DNA of 64,000 nucleotides from Janthinobacterium sp. LM6 (GTDB taxonomy: Bacteria; Pseudomonadota; Gammaproteobacteria; Burkholderiales; Burkholderiaceae_D). The position numbers and the translations under genes are program-made. Shown one piece after another: positions 54,275-63,293 of the stretch. The DNA is taken from NCBI RefSeq assembly GCF_002002885.1, contig NZ_CP019510.1:5518001-5582000 (forward strand). The letters run 5' to 3'. Every line of letters begins with the position of its first letter. Position 1 is the stretch's first letter. A model generated the notes under the pieces. That model ran no database searches. It worked only from the letters and a program-made list of their open reading frames with translations, and had not been told where the DNA came from.

Positions 54275-55255
54275 TCACAGGTCAAGAATCATGCCGCCGA
54301 TGGTCAGGCCCGCGGCCGTGCCCATCATCAGCAAACGCTGGCCGGCCACGGCCCGCCCCGTCATCACCGCCTCGTGCAGGGCGGTGGGCAAGGACGCGGC
54401 CACCTGGTTGCCATGCGTTTCAAATATCTTGATAATTTTAGCATCGGGAACGTCGAGGATGCGCGCCGCATGCGCAAGTCCCAATGGGCTGGCCTGGTGC
54501 GGCACGACCACGTCGACTTTTTCCAGTCCCGCGCCCGATTCCTGCATTAGTTCCGCCAGGAAATCCGGCATCACCTTGACGGCCAGACGGAACACGGCCT
54601 TGCCATCCATGCGGAACAGATAATCGCCCGGTTCGCAGCCGTTGCGCGGATTGCGCTCGGTGCCGCCGCCGCGGATTTCGCAGTAGCGCCGTCCTTCCGG
54701 ATACGTGCCCATCTTGTAGGCGCGGATGCCGGCGCTGCCGTCGCCGCGCTCGACGATGACGGCGGCGGCGCCGTCGCCAAAGATCATCGACGCTTCCGGC
54801 TCGCTCCAGTCGACGCCGCGCGAGGCGAGGTCGGACGAAACGATGGCGATGCGCCGGTAGGCGCCGCCGGCCAGCATCGAGGCGGCCACGCGGAAGGCAG
54901 CCATGAAACTGAGGCAGCTGGCGTTGACGTCGAAGCTTTGCGTGCCTGGCGGCAATCCCGCATGTTCGGCCACGAAGCAGGCCGTATTCGGCAAGGCTTG
55001 CTCGGGCACGCCGTTGGCGCAGATCAACAAGTCGATGTCGGCCGGACGCAGGCTGGCATTCTTCAGCGCGTCGAGCAGGGCAGCGGCGCCCAGCTGGCTT
55101 TGCGATTCATCGGGCGCGGCGACAAAGCGCGACAGCACGCCGCTCTTGCGCAAGGTATAGCCAGCCGGATGGCCCAATGTCTGGTCCAGGCTGGCGGAAG
55201 TCACACTCTGCGACGGCACGGCCTTGCCCGTCGCGATCAGGCGAACTGGAATCAT
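54275..55255 (-). CDS. Beta-ketoacyl synthase III-like (FabH/OleA family)
   Basis: 326 residues with the full Cys-His-Asn triad: Cys114 in DVNASCLSF, His253 in VVPHQAS and Asn283 in ETHGNQVAASLP. FGDGAAAVIVERG and GLTIGGMILDL are typical. It performs decarboxylative or non-decarboxylative Claisen condensation of acyl thioesters. First gene of a seven-gene operon with no acpP or fabD, so it is more likely a specialised condensing enzyme than the housekeeping FabH. Start behind TTAAGGCC. Confidence 0.9.
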   Translation of the reverse strand: MIPVRLIATGKAVPSQSVTSASLDQTLGHPAGYTLRKSGVLSRFVAAPDESQSQLGAAALLDALKNASLRPADIDLLICANGVPEQALPNTACFVAEHAGLPPGTQSFDVNASCLSFMAAFRVAASMLAGGAYRRIAIVSSDLASRGVDWSEPEASMIFGDGAAAVIVERGDGSAGIRAYKMGTYPEGRRYCEIRGGGTERNPRNGCEPGDYLFRMDGKAVFRLAVKVMPDFLAELMQESGAGLEKVDVVVPHQASPLGLAHAARILDVPDAKIIKIFETHGNQVAASLPTALHEAVMTGRAVAGQRLLMMGTAAGLTIGGMILDL

Positions 55256-55292
55256 GTTGGCCTTAACAAAGTAAAGTAAATATGGTTATGAA

Positions 55293-56201
55293 TTAATCGC
55301 GTGCCAGCGGCGGCAAATCGACACCGCAGTTCTTGCAGAAATTGGCATCGTCATCGAGCCCTTCTTTCAGGCACGTGGGACAGGTACGCGTGGTGACCAG
55401 CTTGGAACTGCGCTGTACCGTCATTTCGGCGCTGATAATGCCGGTAGGCACTGCCAGGATGCCCCAGCCGAGCAACATCATCAGGGAAGCGATGGTGCGC
55501 CCGATGTCGGTGCGCGGCGTGATATCGCCGAACCCGACCGTGGTCATGGTGCTGATGGCCCAGTAAATCGACGTGGGGATACTGCTGTAACCGTTATCGG
55601 GCCCTTCCACCACATACATCACAGTACCCAACAGAAAGACCACCATCATGACAAAAGACAAGAAAATGAGGATCTTGCGCCGGCTGGCCAGCAAGGCCCG
55701 CCCCAGCACCGTGTATTCATGCACATAGGAGGTGAGCTTGAGGATGCGGAACATGCGGAGCAGGCGCAAAATGCGCACGTCGATCAGCACGTGCGCGCCC
55801 GGCAGCAGCAAGCCGATGTAGGTCGGCACGATGGCCAGCAAGTCGATAATGCCGAAAAAACTCTTGGCGTAGCGCACCGGATGCTGCAGGCACGCCAGGC
55901 GGGCGAAATATTCGATGGTAAATAAAATGGTGAAAAACCATTCCAGCGCCGTCAGCCAGGTGCCATAGCGCTCGGCCACGGAGGCGACACTGCTGAGCAC
56001 GACCACCGTCACGCTGATCAGGATGGCGGCGATCAGCAGCAAATCGAAGGCGCGGCCCGTGCGCGTTTCCGCCTCGAAAATGACGGTGTACACCTGCTCG
56101 CGCCAGCCCCGCTCGGGCTTGCCATATTTCTGTTGCGTTTCCTGCGCGGCAATTTGCTGCGGCGTCAACGGTGCCGCGCCGCTCTTCGTCGCGGCTTTCA
56201 T
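55293..56201 (-). CDS. Voltage-gated-type potassium channel with C-terminal zinc ribbon
   Basis: 302 residues from ATG 56201. Six-helix layout with an arginine-bearing S4 (VRILRLLRMFRILKL) and the pore TMTTVGFGDITP, so K+-selective. After S6, the cytoplasmic tail ends with CPTCLKEGLDDDANFCKNCG, a four-cysteine zinc ribbon that is unusual for a Kv-type channel. An upstream start at 56246 is less likely. It is next to a CPA2 antiporter gene on the same strand. Confidence 0.9.
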   Translation of the reverse strand: MKAATKSGAAPLTPQQIAAQETQQKYGKPERGWREQVYTVIFEAETRTGRAFDLLLIAAILISVTVVVLSSVASVAERYGTWLTALEWFFTILFTIEYFARLACLQHPVRYAKSFFGIIDLLAIVPTYIGLLLPGAHVLIDVRILRLLRMFRILKLTSYVHEYTVLGRALLASRRKILIFLSFVMMVVFLLGTVMYVVEGPDNGYSSIPTSIYWAISTMTTVGFGDITPRTDIGRTIASLMMLLGWGILAVPTGIISAEMTVQRSSKLVTTRTCPTCLKEGLDDDANFCKNCGVDLPPLARD

Positions 56202-56293
56202 GTGGGTAATGTGCTCATATACTATTATTGTATAGATAATTGACAAAGCACGGCGACACGCACGGTTGCGCTACAGGTTTCACTACAACAACA

Positions 56294-58045
56294 CTACGAC
56301 AGCTTTTTCGCCAGCAGCACGGCATTGCGCCGGTCGCGCTCCGCTTGCACGATGTCCGTCGTGCGCGCTTCCGACAGGCCCACCGTGTGCAGCACGGTAG
56401 CCGTCAGTTGCAGCGCCGATTCCAGCGCCTCGGGCACGACCAGGGTAGCGCCCGCCTGGATCAGGGCCACCGCATGCGCCTCGTCGCGCGCCCGCGCATA
56501 CACGGGCAGCTGCGGATATTCGCGGCGGATCGATTTCACGGCGTGCAGCACGGACGCCGCATGGTCCATCGTCAGCACCACGGCCGCGGCCCGGTCGGCA
56601 TTGACCTTTTGCAACAATTCCGCGCGCGACGCATCGCCGAAATACACGGGGAAACCGCGCGGATGCAGGGTCGTCACCAGGCGCGCATCATTTTCAATCG
56701 CCACATACGCGATATCCTGCTCCGTCAGCACCTTGGCCAGCAACTGCCCCACCCGGCCGAAACCGGCGATGATGACGGTGCTGCCCTGCGGCGGCGGCGC
56801 GCCGTGCGCCAGGTCGGCCAGCTGATGGTGGTGGCGCTGCTCCCACCAGTTGCCGAACGCGCGCGCCGCCTTCGCCAGCGCCGGCGTGGCGAACAGGCTC
56901 AGGCCCACCACCAGCATGACGAACTGCGCCACCTGCGGACCGATCAGCTTGGTGCCCAGCGCATACGCGACGACGATGAAGGCAAATTCGCCGCCCTGCC
57001 CCAGCAGCACGCCCGTTTCCACGGCGCGCCCCCAGTGAAAGCCGCCGAGGCGGAAAATCACGCTGATGACCAGGGTTTTCAGCGCAAACAGGCTCAGCAC
57101 GGCCAAGGGAATCAATACCGGCGACTTGAGGATTTCGCGCACGTCGATCTGCATGCCCACGGACATGAAGAACAAGCCCATCAGCAAGCCCTTGAAGGGC
57201 TCGATCGTCACTTCCACTTCGTGGCGGAATTCCGTTTCCGCCAGCAGCAGGCCGGCCAGCAAGGCGCCCAGCGCCATCGACAGGCCCGCCAGGTACGTCA
57301 ACCCCGCGATGCCCAGGGTGCTGAGCAGGGTCAAGGCCATGAACACGTCGGGCTGGCGTTTCTTGACGAAAAACTGGAACAGCGGACGAATCACGCGGCG
57401 CCCCAGCAAATAAATCAGCAGGATGGCGCCGGCCGATTTCACGGCCGCAAAGCTGAGCAGATACGCCAGATCGTCGCTGCGCCCGCTGGCGAACACGTCG
57501 ATCAGGATGAACAGCGGCACCACCATCAGATCCTGGAACATCAAAATGGAAAAGCCCGCCTGGCCGGCCGGCGTCTGCAGGGAGCGCTGGTCGGTCAGCA
57601 GCTGCATCACGACGGCCGTGGACGACAGCGACAGCACCAGGCCCAGCACGATGGACGCTTCCAGCGACAGGCCGAAGTAATACGCGACGCCGCCGATCAG
57701 GCAGGCGCTGACGGCCACCTGCCCCACGCCCGCGCCAAATACCCAGCGCCGCAGCGCCCACAGCCGTTCCGTCGACAGTTCCAGGCCGATCATGAACATC
57801 AGAAACATCACGCCCAGCTCGGCCAGGCCGCTGACCTGCTCGGCGCGCACGAACGAGAAATACGTCAGCCACGTGAAATCACCGGCCCACAGGCCGAAGC
57901 CGAACGGGCCGAACAGGCAGCCGACGGCCAGGAAACCAAGGACCTGGTTGACCTTCAGGCGTTGCAATAACGGAATAAAAATCCCGGCCAGGGCAAGAAA
58001 CAGCAGGGTTTCCCGCAAATACGGTAAGGCGTGTTGCTCTTCCAA
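56294..58045 (-). CDS. CPA2-family K+(Na+)/H+ antiporter with RCK domain (Kef type)
   Basis: 583 residues: 12 or so transmembrane helices to about residue 385, with the conserved FMIGLELS and the GVLLGQGGEFAF core, then a linker and a TrkA-N/RCK domain (VIIAGFGRVGQLLAK, AIENDARLV, YFGDASRAELL). There is no KefF-type partner and no TrkA-C domain. Likely exports K+ or Na+ under NAD(H)- or glutathione-linked control. Confidence 0.93.
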   Translation of the reverse strand: MEEQHALPYLRETLLFLALAGIFIPLLQRLKVNQVLGFLAVGCLFGPFGFGLWAGDFTWLTYFSFVRAEQVSGLAELGVMFLMFMIGLELSTERLWALRRWVFGAGVGQVAVSACLIGGVAYYFGLSLEASIVLGLVLSLSSTAVVMQLLTDQRSLQTPAGQAGFSILMFQDLMVVPLFILIDVFASGRSDDLAYLLSFAAVKSAGAILLIYLLGRRVIRPLFQFFVKKRQPDVFMALTLLSTLGIAGLTYLAGLSMALGALLAGLLLAETEFRHEVEVTIEPFKGLLMGLFFMSVGMQIDVREILKSPVLIPLAVLSLFALKTLVISVIFRLGGFHWGRAVETGVLLGQGGEFAFIVVAYALGTKLIGPQVAQFVMLVVGLSLFATPALAKAARAFGNWWEQRHHHQLADLAHGAPPPQGSTVIIAGFGRVGQLLAKVLTEQDIAYVAIENDARLVTTLHPRGFPVYFGDASRAELLQKVNADRAAAVVLTMDHAASVLHAVKSIRREYPQLPVYARARDEAHAVALIQAGATLVVPEALESALQLTATVLHTVGLSEARTTDIVQAERDRRNAVLLAKKLS

Positions 58046-58164
58046 AATAATCCTAACTTAATGACATCCATATCGAATTGATAATTGTCGCATGCACTGC
58101 CGCGGCGAAGTCAGTGCACACGCGATATTTTTTGCCACAAGGCAATATATTCGTTCCCGGCGCC

Positions 58165-59409
58165 CTATTTCGGCACCGCCAGCATGTCGGCGCGGGGGCG
58201 GTCCCAGCCCGGTACGTAGGCGGGACAAGGGCGGTTGCGGAACTGCGCCAGTTCCACGCTCGTAAAATTGGGCAGCATGCCGGGGTTGAAACGCACGTCT
58301 GTCAGCTTGTCCGCATGCAAGCGGGGCATGCGGGCAAAGCGGAACCAGGCGTCGACATAGCAATTGTCTTCCTGCAAGGTACGCAAGGCGGCCAAGCTGC
58401 CTGCCGCCTGCGCGGAGACGGCGATGCCGGGCGCCAGTTGCTGTTCCCGCTTGCCCGTCTCGGCCAGCCCGGCCGGGCAGGCGGCGGGCGCCAGCGACCC
58501 GGGCAGCAGGCTCAGCGTGCCGCGCCGCAAGGTGTACACGTCCGCCTTGGCGTCCGTCTTGCTGTCGAGCGACACATAGATCCAGCACAGCGGGTTGCTG
58601 GGAAACGCCGTCATCGCCACGTCCCACACGCGCGTGCCGGGGTCCAGCCGCTGCACGGCCGCCTCGATGCGGCTGCGGCCGAGGGCCGACGCCACGCCCT
58701 GCATGCCGATGAAGGTGGCGGACAGCGCGAAGGCCAGCAGCAGCGGACCGCGTCCCCGCTCGCCGGCCCGTCCCTGCAGCACGGCCAGGATCGCGCCCAG
58801 CCCCAGCAGGATGACCAGCGAGGCGGGCGCCAGATAGGTTTTATGGGTGAAGAAACACAAGGCCGCCGCCAACCCCGCCAGCAGCACGCTTTTGACGATG
58901 CCGTAGTGCAAGGACATGATCACGGGCACGCCCAGCAGCACCCAGAACATGGGTTCGACAATGAAGACCATGTCGCCGTACAGCCAGCGGCTGTCAAACG
59001 GATAGAACGGGTGCAAGCCATAGGAATTGAGGAAATCCATGCCCATGTGCAAGCAAAAGCCCAGCAACAGGCAAGCGGCCAGACCGATGCGGGCGGGCAC
59101 GCTCTCCTTCAGCAAACGCCGGGCGCCGGGCCACAGCAGCCACAGCAAGGCCAGCAACAGCAGCGCCTGCGGCAAGGCCAGCAGCAAGGTATGCGTGTGG
59201 CCGCGGTGGTGCAACATGTAGCCGAACGGGCGCGGCAACAGCCTGGTCAACACCAGGTCGAGGTCGGGCGCGTTGCTGGCGAACCAGGCCGTAAACAGAA
59301 ACAGCGCACGCCGGGTGCGCTGGGCGGGGGCTTGCGGCTCGGGCGGCAGGCTGCGGTGTACCAGTTCGCCGACCCCGAGGCCGATGACCGAATGCGTTAT
59401 ATTATCCAT
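58165..59409 (-). CDS. YdjM-type membrane-bound metal-dependent hydrolase-like protein
   Basis: 414 residues. N-terminus MDNITHSVIGLGVGEL, then SNAPDLDLVLTRL and HHRGHTHTLLLALPQ, the His/Asp pattern of the LexA-regulated YdjM family; hydrophobic helices follow to about residue 230. The C-terminal 180 residues are a soluble domain with no clear relative. Catalysis has not been shown for this family. Confidence 0.85.
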   Translation of the reverse strand: MDNITHSVIGLGVGELVHRSLPPEPQAPAQRTRRALFLFTAWFASNAPDLDLVLTRLLPRPFGYMLHHRGHTHTLLLALPQALLLLALLWLLWPGARRLLKESVPARIGLAACLLLGFCLHMGMDFLNSYGLHPFYPFDSRWLYGDMVFIVEPMFWVLLGVPVIMSLHYGIVKSVLLAGLAAALCFFTHKTYLAPASLVILLGLGAILAVLQGRAGERGRGPLLLAFALSATFIGMQGVASALGRSRIEAAVQRLDPGTRVWDVAMTAFPSNPLCWIYVSLDSKTDAKADVYTLRRGTLSLLPGSLAPAACPAGLAETGKREQQLAPGIAVSAQAAGSLAALRTLQEDNCYVDAWFRFARMPRLHADKLTDVRFNPGMLPNFTSVELAQFRNRPCPAYVPGWDRPRADMLAVPK

Positions 59410-59451
59410 CGGGCAATTTTACAGGATGCGGCCACCCCAAGAGCAAAGGCT

Positions 59452-59478
59452 GGGGTCGTACCCTGAGGGTACGTCCCC
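59452..59478. repeat. Dispersed palindrome, GGGGTCGTACCC variant
   Basis: GGGGTCGTACCC-TGA-GGGTACGTCCCC; arms pair with one mismatch. Same outline as the GGGGTCAGACCC elements with a GTAC centre. It lies in the gap between the YdjM-type and GDYXXLXY genes. Confidence 0.8.
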
Positions 59479-59511
59479 GGATTCTGCCATTGGGTTTGTT
59501 CAATCAAGCGG

Positions 59512-61173
59512 CTACAGCGCCTGTAAATCTTCCCCACGCATGCCCACCAACAAGGCGCGGCCGTCGGGCAGCACGCGGAACTCGCCATAGCGCGCCTTTT
59601 CCCAGCGCGCCGCTTCGCCTTCCTTGAAGAACCAGGCATCGCTGACCAGCACCCAGTTGCCATCCTTTGGCGTCAGCTCGAGCAGGAATTCGCCGGGCGC
59701 CAGGGTTTCCCTGGTGTACGGACGCAGCAGTTCGGCCACGCCGCGCGCATCGCGCATCGCCACCACGAGGGGCCGGCCAGGCGCCCGGTCCACGCTGGCC
59801 AGGGTGGACAGGACACCCAGGTTGACGAAATTGAGGCGCATGTAGTCGCCCTGCATCAGCGAGCGGGGATCGACGGGTTCCAGCGCCACGAAGATCGCTT
59901 GCCCTTTGGCAATCAATTGCTCTTTTTGCCAGATGCCGCCATTGGCGACCAGCAACACCAGCAGCAAGCCGCCCAGCACGCCCAGGCGCAAGAAGCGGCG
60001 TTCGACCGCCACGCCCGCCGGCTTGCTTTCCACCAGATGCAGCACGGCGCCGCGCGTGGCCAGCCACGACAGGGCGCACAGCACGGCGCCAGCCACGGCC
60101 AGCAGCGCCGCCTTGCTGGCCAGCGGCCAGGCCAGCTGGTAATAAAAACTGCCGATGATCCACGCCGCCGCCAGCGCGGCCGCCACGGCCACGCGCGAAC
60201 GCCCGCTCGTCACGCAATACGCGAGGATCAGCAGCACGGGCCCCAGCGCCGGCATGAACCACGCCAGCACGATCAGCACCAGCGCCACGCCGATGGCGGG
60301 CAACTGGCGCAGCGCCGGCCAGCGCCAGCCCGTCCAGGCGGCCGCCGCCGTGGCCAGCACGAGCGACACCCCATTCAACACTTGCGCATACCAGGCAACG
60401 GCCTGGTGCCGGGTCACTTCGCGCGCCACGTCGCCGACAATACTGCCGCCCAGCGCGCCGCCCAGCATGAAGGTCATGCCGGACCAGAAAACCAGCCCCA
60501 GCAAGATTGCCAGGACCCACCCTGTCGACAGCGATTCCAGGAAGGCGGCAATGGACGCGCCGCGGCCATCGTTGAAGGCCTGCTTCTGCAGCCAGTGCGC
60601 GCCCAGCCAGAATGCCAGGGCCAGCATCCAGGCGCTGTACAGCTGCGTGGGGTCGTTCTCGAAAATCCAGTCGCGCGTGCTGTCGATGATGCCCAGCCCC
60701 AGCAAGCCGCAGGCGACCAGTCCCAGCAGCACGCGCAGCCAGTCGCGCGGCAAGGCGGCGGCCACCACCAGGCATGCCAGGCACATCAGCAGCGATGCCG
60801 TCTGCGTGGAATAATCGCGGAACAGGGCATAGCCGAGCAAGCTGCCGCCCACCAGCAGGCATGGCACGGCCAGTTGTTCGACAAACAACGCCACGCCGCG
60901 CGTGCGGATCAGCAGCACGGCCACCACCAGCACGATGGCGGCCACGACATACGCGCCGGGGCCATGGCGCACGACGCTTTCCAGGCCCGCGCCCAATGCC
61001 AGGACCAGGGGGATGGCGGCCAGCCAGGCGCCGAGGGCCGTCATCAGCACCAGCGGCCACGGCCGTACGTCCTGCACGGGACGGACAGCGCCGGACGGCA
61101 ACAGGCCGGCGCGCGTGGCGTCATCGATCAGGGTAGCGAGCGCATCGGCTCGTTGGCTATTGATATTGCTCAT
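59512..61173 (-). CDS. GDYXXLXY-domain membrane protein (DUF4401-like N-terminal part)
   Basis: 553 residues from ATG 61173. About 12 hydrophobic segments (DUF4401-like) to residue 350, then a periplasmic domain with the name motif as QGDYMRLNF and a C-terminus ending VLPDGRALLVGMRGEDLQAL. Function unknown. It starts in the stop codon of the DUF2157 gene (ATGA), a pairing that recurs in proteobacteria. Confidence 0.87.
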   Translation of the reverse strand: MSNINSQRADALATLIDDATRAGLLPSGAVRPVQDVRPWPLVLMTALGAWLAAIPLVLALGAGLESVVRHGPGAYVVAAIVLVVAVLLIRTRGVALFVEQLAVPCLLVGGSLLGYALFRDYSTQTASLLMCLACLVVAAALPRDWLRVLLGLVACGLLGLGIIDSTRDWIFENDPTQLYSAWMLALAFWLGAHWLQKQAFNDGRGASIAAFLESLSTGWVLAILLGLVFWSGMTFMLGGALGGSIVGDVAREVTRHQAVAWYAQVLNGVSLVLATAAAAWTGWRWPALRQLPAIGVALVLIVLAWFMPALGPVLLILAYCVTSGRSRVAVAAALAAAWIIGSFYYQLAWPLASKAALLAVAGAVLCALSWLATRGAVLHLVESKPAGVAVERRFLRLGVLGGLLLVLLVANGGIWQKEQLIAKGQAIFVALEPVDPRSLMQGDYMRLNFVNLGVLSTLASVDRAPGRPLVVAMRDARGVAELLRPYTRETLAPGEFLLELTPKDGNWVLVSDAWFFKEGEAARWEKARYGEFRVLPDGRALLVGMRGEDLQAL

Positions 61174-62135
61174 GCCGCCTCCCGGCGCGTGCGCCACAAA
61201 ATGCCTTGCACGGTCAGCGCCAGCAGCACGGCGGCGAACAAGCCCAGCATCACAAGTCTGCCGATGCCATCGCCATTGCCGCCGCCATGGAACAGCACGT
61301 GCCCCAGCCCCCACACCAGCAAGGTGTTCAGGCCCAGCGCGACGGCGCTCAGGCCGAACACGTCAAAGAACTGGCGCGTGGCCAGCAGGACGCCGGCGAC
61401 GGCCAGCAAGCCAAGACCGGCCCAGTACGGCGATTCGATCTCGCTGCCGAACAGGGCGCTGACGGCCGTGCCCGTGATGAGGATGGTGGCCAGCACCAGG
61501 CCCAGGCGCAAGGCCCAGCTGCCCGCGCCCGTCCAGCGCGCCAGCAGGGGCGAAACAAACGCACAGCCAGCCAGCACGGCCAGCCAGCCCCCGACGAAAA
61601 TGGGCAGATCGGCTGAATCGACGCGCCAGCTGTTGTGCGCATGCGCCTGCATCCACAGGGTGGCGGCCGTCGACAGGATCAGCATCCACGGCGTCCACAG
61701 CACGTCGCTGCGCGCCACCAGGCACAGGGGCAAGGCCAGCGCGGCCCACAGGGCGAACAACTGCCACGGATCGGCGCCCGTCTGGTACGTTTGGCCGAAA
61801 TACGCGAACAGGCCGCCGATGGTCAGCAAGGCCAGCAGCAGCAAGGGCACGCGCGCTTTCGGCACGGCAAACGCGCCCACGCAGGCAGCGGCCAGTACCC
61901 CTTGCAGCAGGGCAAAGCGGCCCATGCGGCCCAGGTCTTCCCAGTTGGCGGCCACCCAGCAGATCAAGCCCATGCCCAGCAGCACGGCGCCCAGCACGGC
62001 CACGCCACGCGGCAGCCAGTAGGCCAGGCGCGCCGGTTCGCGCTGGAAGCCGGCCACTTCCTGCAACTGCCGGGTTTGTTGGGCATCGAGCGCATAGTCC
62101 GAGGCGAGTTGGTACACGGCGAGGCGTAGATCCAT
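61170..62135 (-). CDS. DUF2157 membrane protein
   Basis: 321 residues. A soluble N-terminal segment (QLASDYALDAQQTRQLQEVAG) precedes about nine helices containing the DUF2157-type WVAANWEDLGRMGRF and GLFAYFGQTYQTGADPWQLF. Function unknown; co-transcribed with the GDYXXLXY gene through a 4-bp overlap. Confidence 0.88.
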   Translation of the reverse strand: MDLRLAVYQLASDYALDAQQTRQLQEVAGFQREPARLAYWLPRGVAVLGAVLLGMGLICWVAANWEDLGRMGRFALLQGVLAAACVGAFAVPKARVPLLLLALLTIGGLFAYFGQTYQTGADPWQLFALWAALALPLCLVARSDVLWTPWMLILSTAATLWMQAHAHNSWRVDSADLPIFVGGWLAVLAGCAFVSPLLARWTGAGSWALRLGLVLATILITGTAVSALFGSEIESPYWAGLGLLAVAGVLLATRQFFDVFGLSAVALGLNTLLVWGLGHVLFHGGGNGDGIGRLVMLGLFAAVLLALTVQGILWRTRREAA

Positions 62136-62170
62136 CGTCTGCTTTCAGGTTAATTGGTCGTAAGAAAGCG

Positions 62171-62461
62171 TCAGCGCTCGACGCTGACGCCGCGCCAGAA
62201 GGCGACGTGGCCGGCAATTTGCTTGGCGGCATCCTTGGGCTGGGGGTAATACCAGGCCGCGTTGGCATTCGTCTGGCCATCGACGACGAGGTCGTAATAG
62301 CTGGCCGTGCCCTTCCACGGGCAGATGCTCGTGTGGCTGCTGGGACGCAGGTATTCCTGCGTCACGGTAGCTAAAGGAAAATATACATTGTTTTCAACGA
62401 CTTGCACCTGCGCATCGGTGGCTTGCGCGATGACGGCGCCATTCCAGCTGGCTGTTGGCAT
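62171..62461 (-). CDS. DUF427 protein
   Basis: 96 residues, a complete DUF427 (beta-tent-like): ENNVYFPLATV, SHTSICPWKGTASYYDL, AWYYPQPKDAAKQIAGHVAFW. Start preceded by an ideal GGAGG. Small soluble family of unknown role. Confidence 0.93.
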   Translation of the reverse strand: MPTASWNGAVIAQATDAQVQVVENNVYFPLATVTQEYLRPSSHTSICPWKGTASYYDLVVDGQTNANAAWYYPQPKDAAKQIAGHVAFWRGVSVER

Positions 62462-62531
62462 TTGACTATCCTCCTTCTGCGCCGAGTGTAGCGCAAAAAG
62501 TCCGCCACGGCGCGCGCCATTGGCGCCCCGC

Positions 62532-63203
62532 TCAAGCGCCGGCGATGATCTGGCGCAAGGCTTGTTCGAACACTTCGGGAGGTTGGCCGCCGGAAATCAG
62601 GTGGCGCTCGTTGATGATGACGGCGGGCACCGAATTGATGCCGTTCTGCTGGTAGAACTGTTCCTGCGCGCGCACCTCGTCCGCATACGCGCCGGAGGAC
62701 AGCACCTCGGCCGCTTTCGCGCTATCGAGCCCCACCTTGCCGGCCACGGCCAGCAGCACCGCGTGCGAGGACGGATCCTGTCCCTGCGTGAAATACGCAT
62801 CGAACAGCGCCATTTTCAATGCCTTCTGGCGCCCTTCCAGCCCGGCCCAGCGCAGCAGACGATGCGCGTCAAACGTGTTGTAGATGCGGCCGCGCTTGTC
62901 CATGGCAAAGGTAAAGCCCAGCTGCTCGCCGCGCGCGCGGATCGCTTCGCGCGACTGCGCCATCTGTTCCGGGGTGGAGCCGTATTTGCGGGCGATGTGT
63001 TCGCCGACATCCTCGCCTTCGGGCGGCATGTTGGCGTTCAGCTCAAAGGGCTGGAAGTGGATGTCGGCCTGGACGGTGCCTTGCAGCGTGTCCAGCGCCT
63101 GCTCCAGCGATTTCAGGCCGACCACGCACCAGGGGCAGGAAACGTCGGACACGAAATCGATACGGATGGGGGTGGGAGTGGCGGAGGAGGTGGGGACAGT
63201 CAT
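62532..63203 (-). CDS. DsbA-family (FrnE-like) oxidoreductase
   Basis: 223 residues, no signal peptide, so cytoplasmic. Thioredoxin fold with CPWC active site (DVSCPWCVVG) and helical insertion, closing with GINSVPAVIINERHLISGG carrying the cis-proline. FrnE-type proteins act as 2-hydroxychromene-2-carboxylate isomerase-like or disulfide enzymes; the CPWC favours redox. Confidence 0.93.
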   Translation of the reverse strand: MTVPTSSATPTPIRIDFVSDVSCPWCVVGLKSLEQALDTLQGTVQADIHFQPFELNANMPPEGEDVGEHIARKYGSTPEQMAQSREAIRARGEQLGFTFAMDKRGRIYNTFDAHRLLRWAGLEGRQKALKMALFDAYFTQGQDPSSHAVLLAVAGKVGLDSAKAAEVLSSGAYADEVRAQEQFYQQNGINSVPAVIINERHLISGGQPPEVFEQALRQIIAGA

Positions 63204-63293
63204 GGTGGGCAGCCTTTGCGCGAGTCGGTGGCGGCCGCACCGCGCGGCGCCGCAAGCACAGCATATGCGTGCGGGCCGCGGGAAATCAAGCGC

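Noticed and set aside
59899..62022. 707-codon + strand open frame
   Set aside because: Antisense to the DUF2157 and GDYXXLXY genes; Gln/His/Arg-rich shadow.
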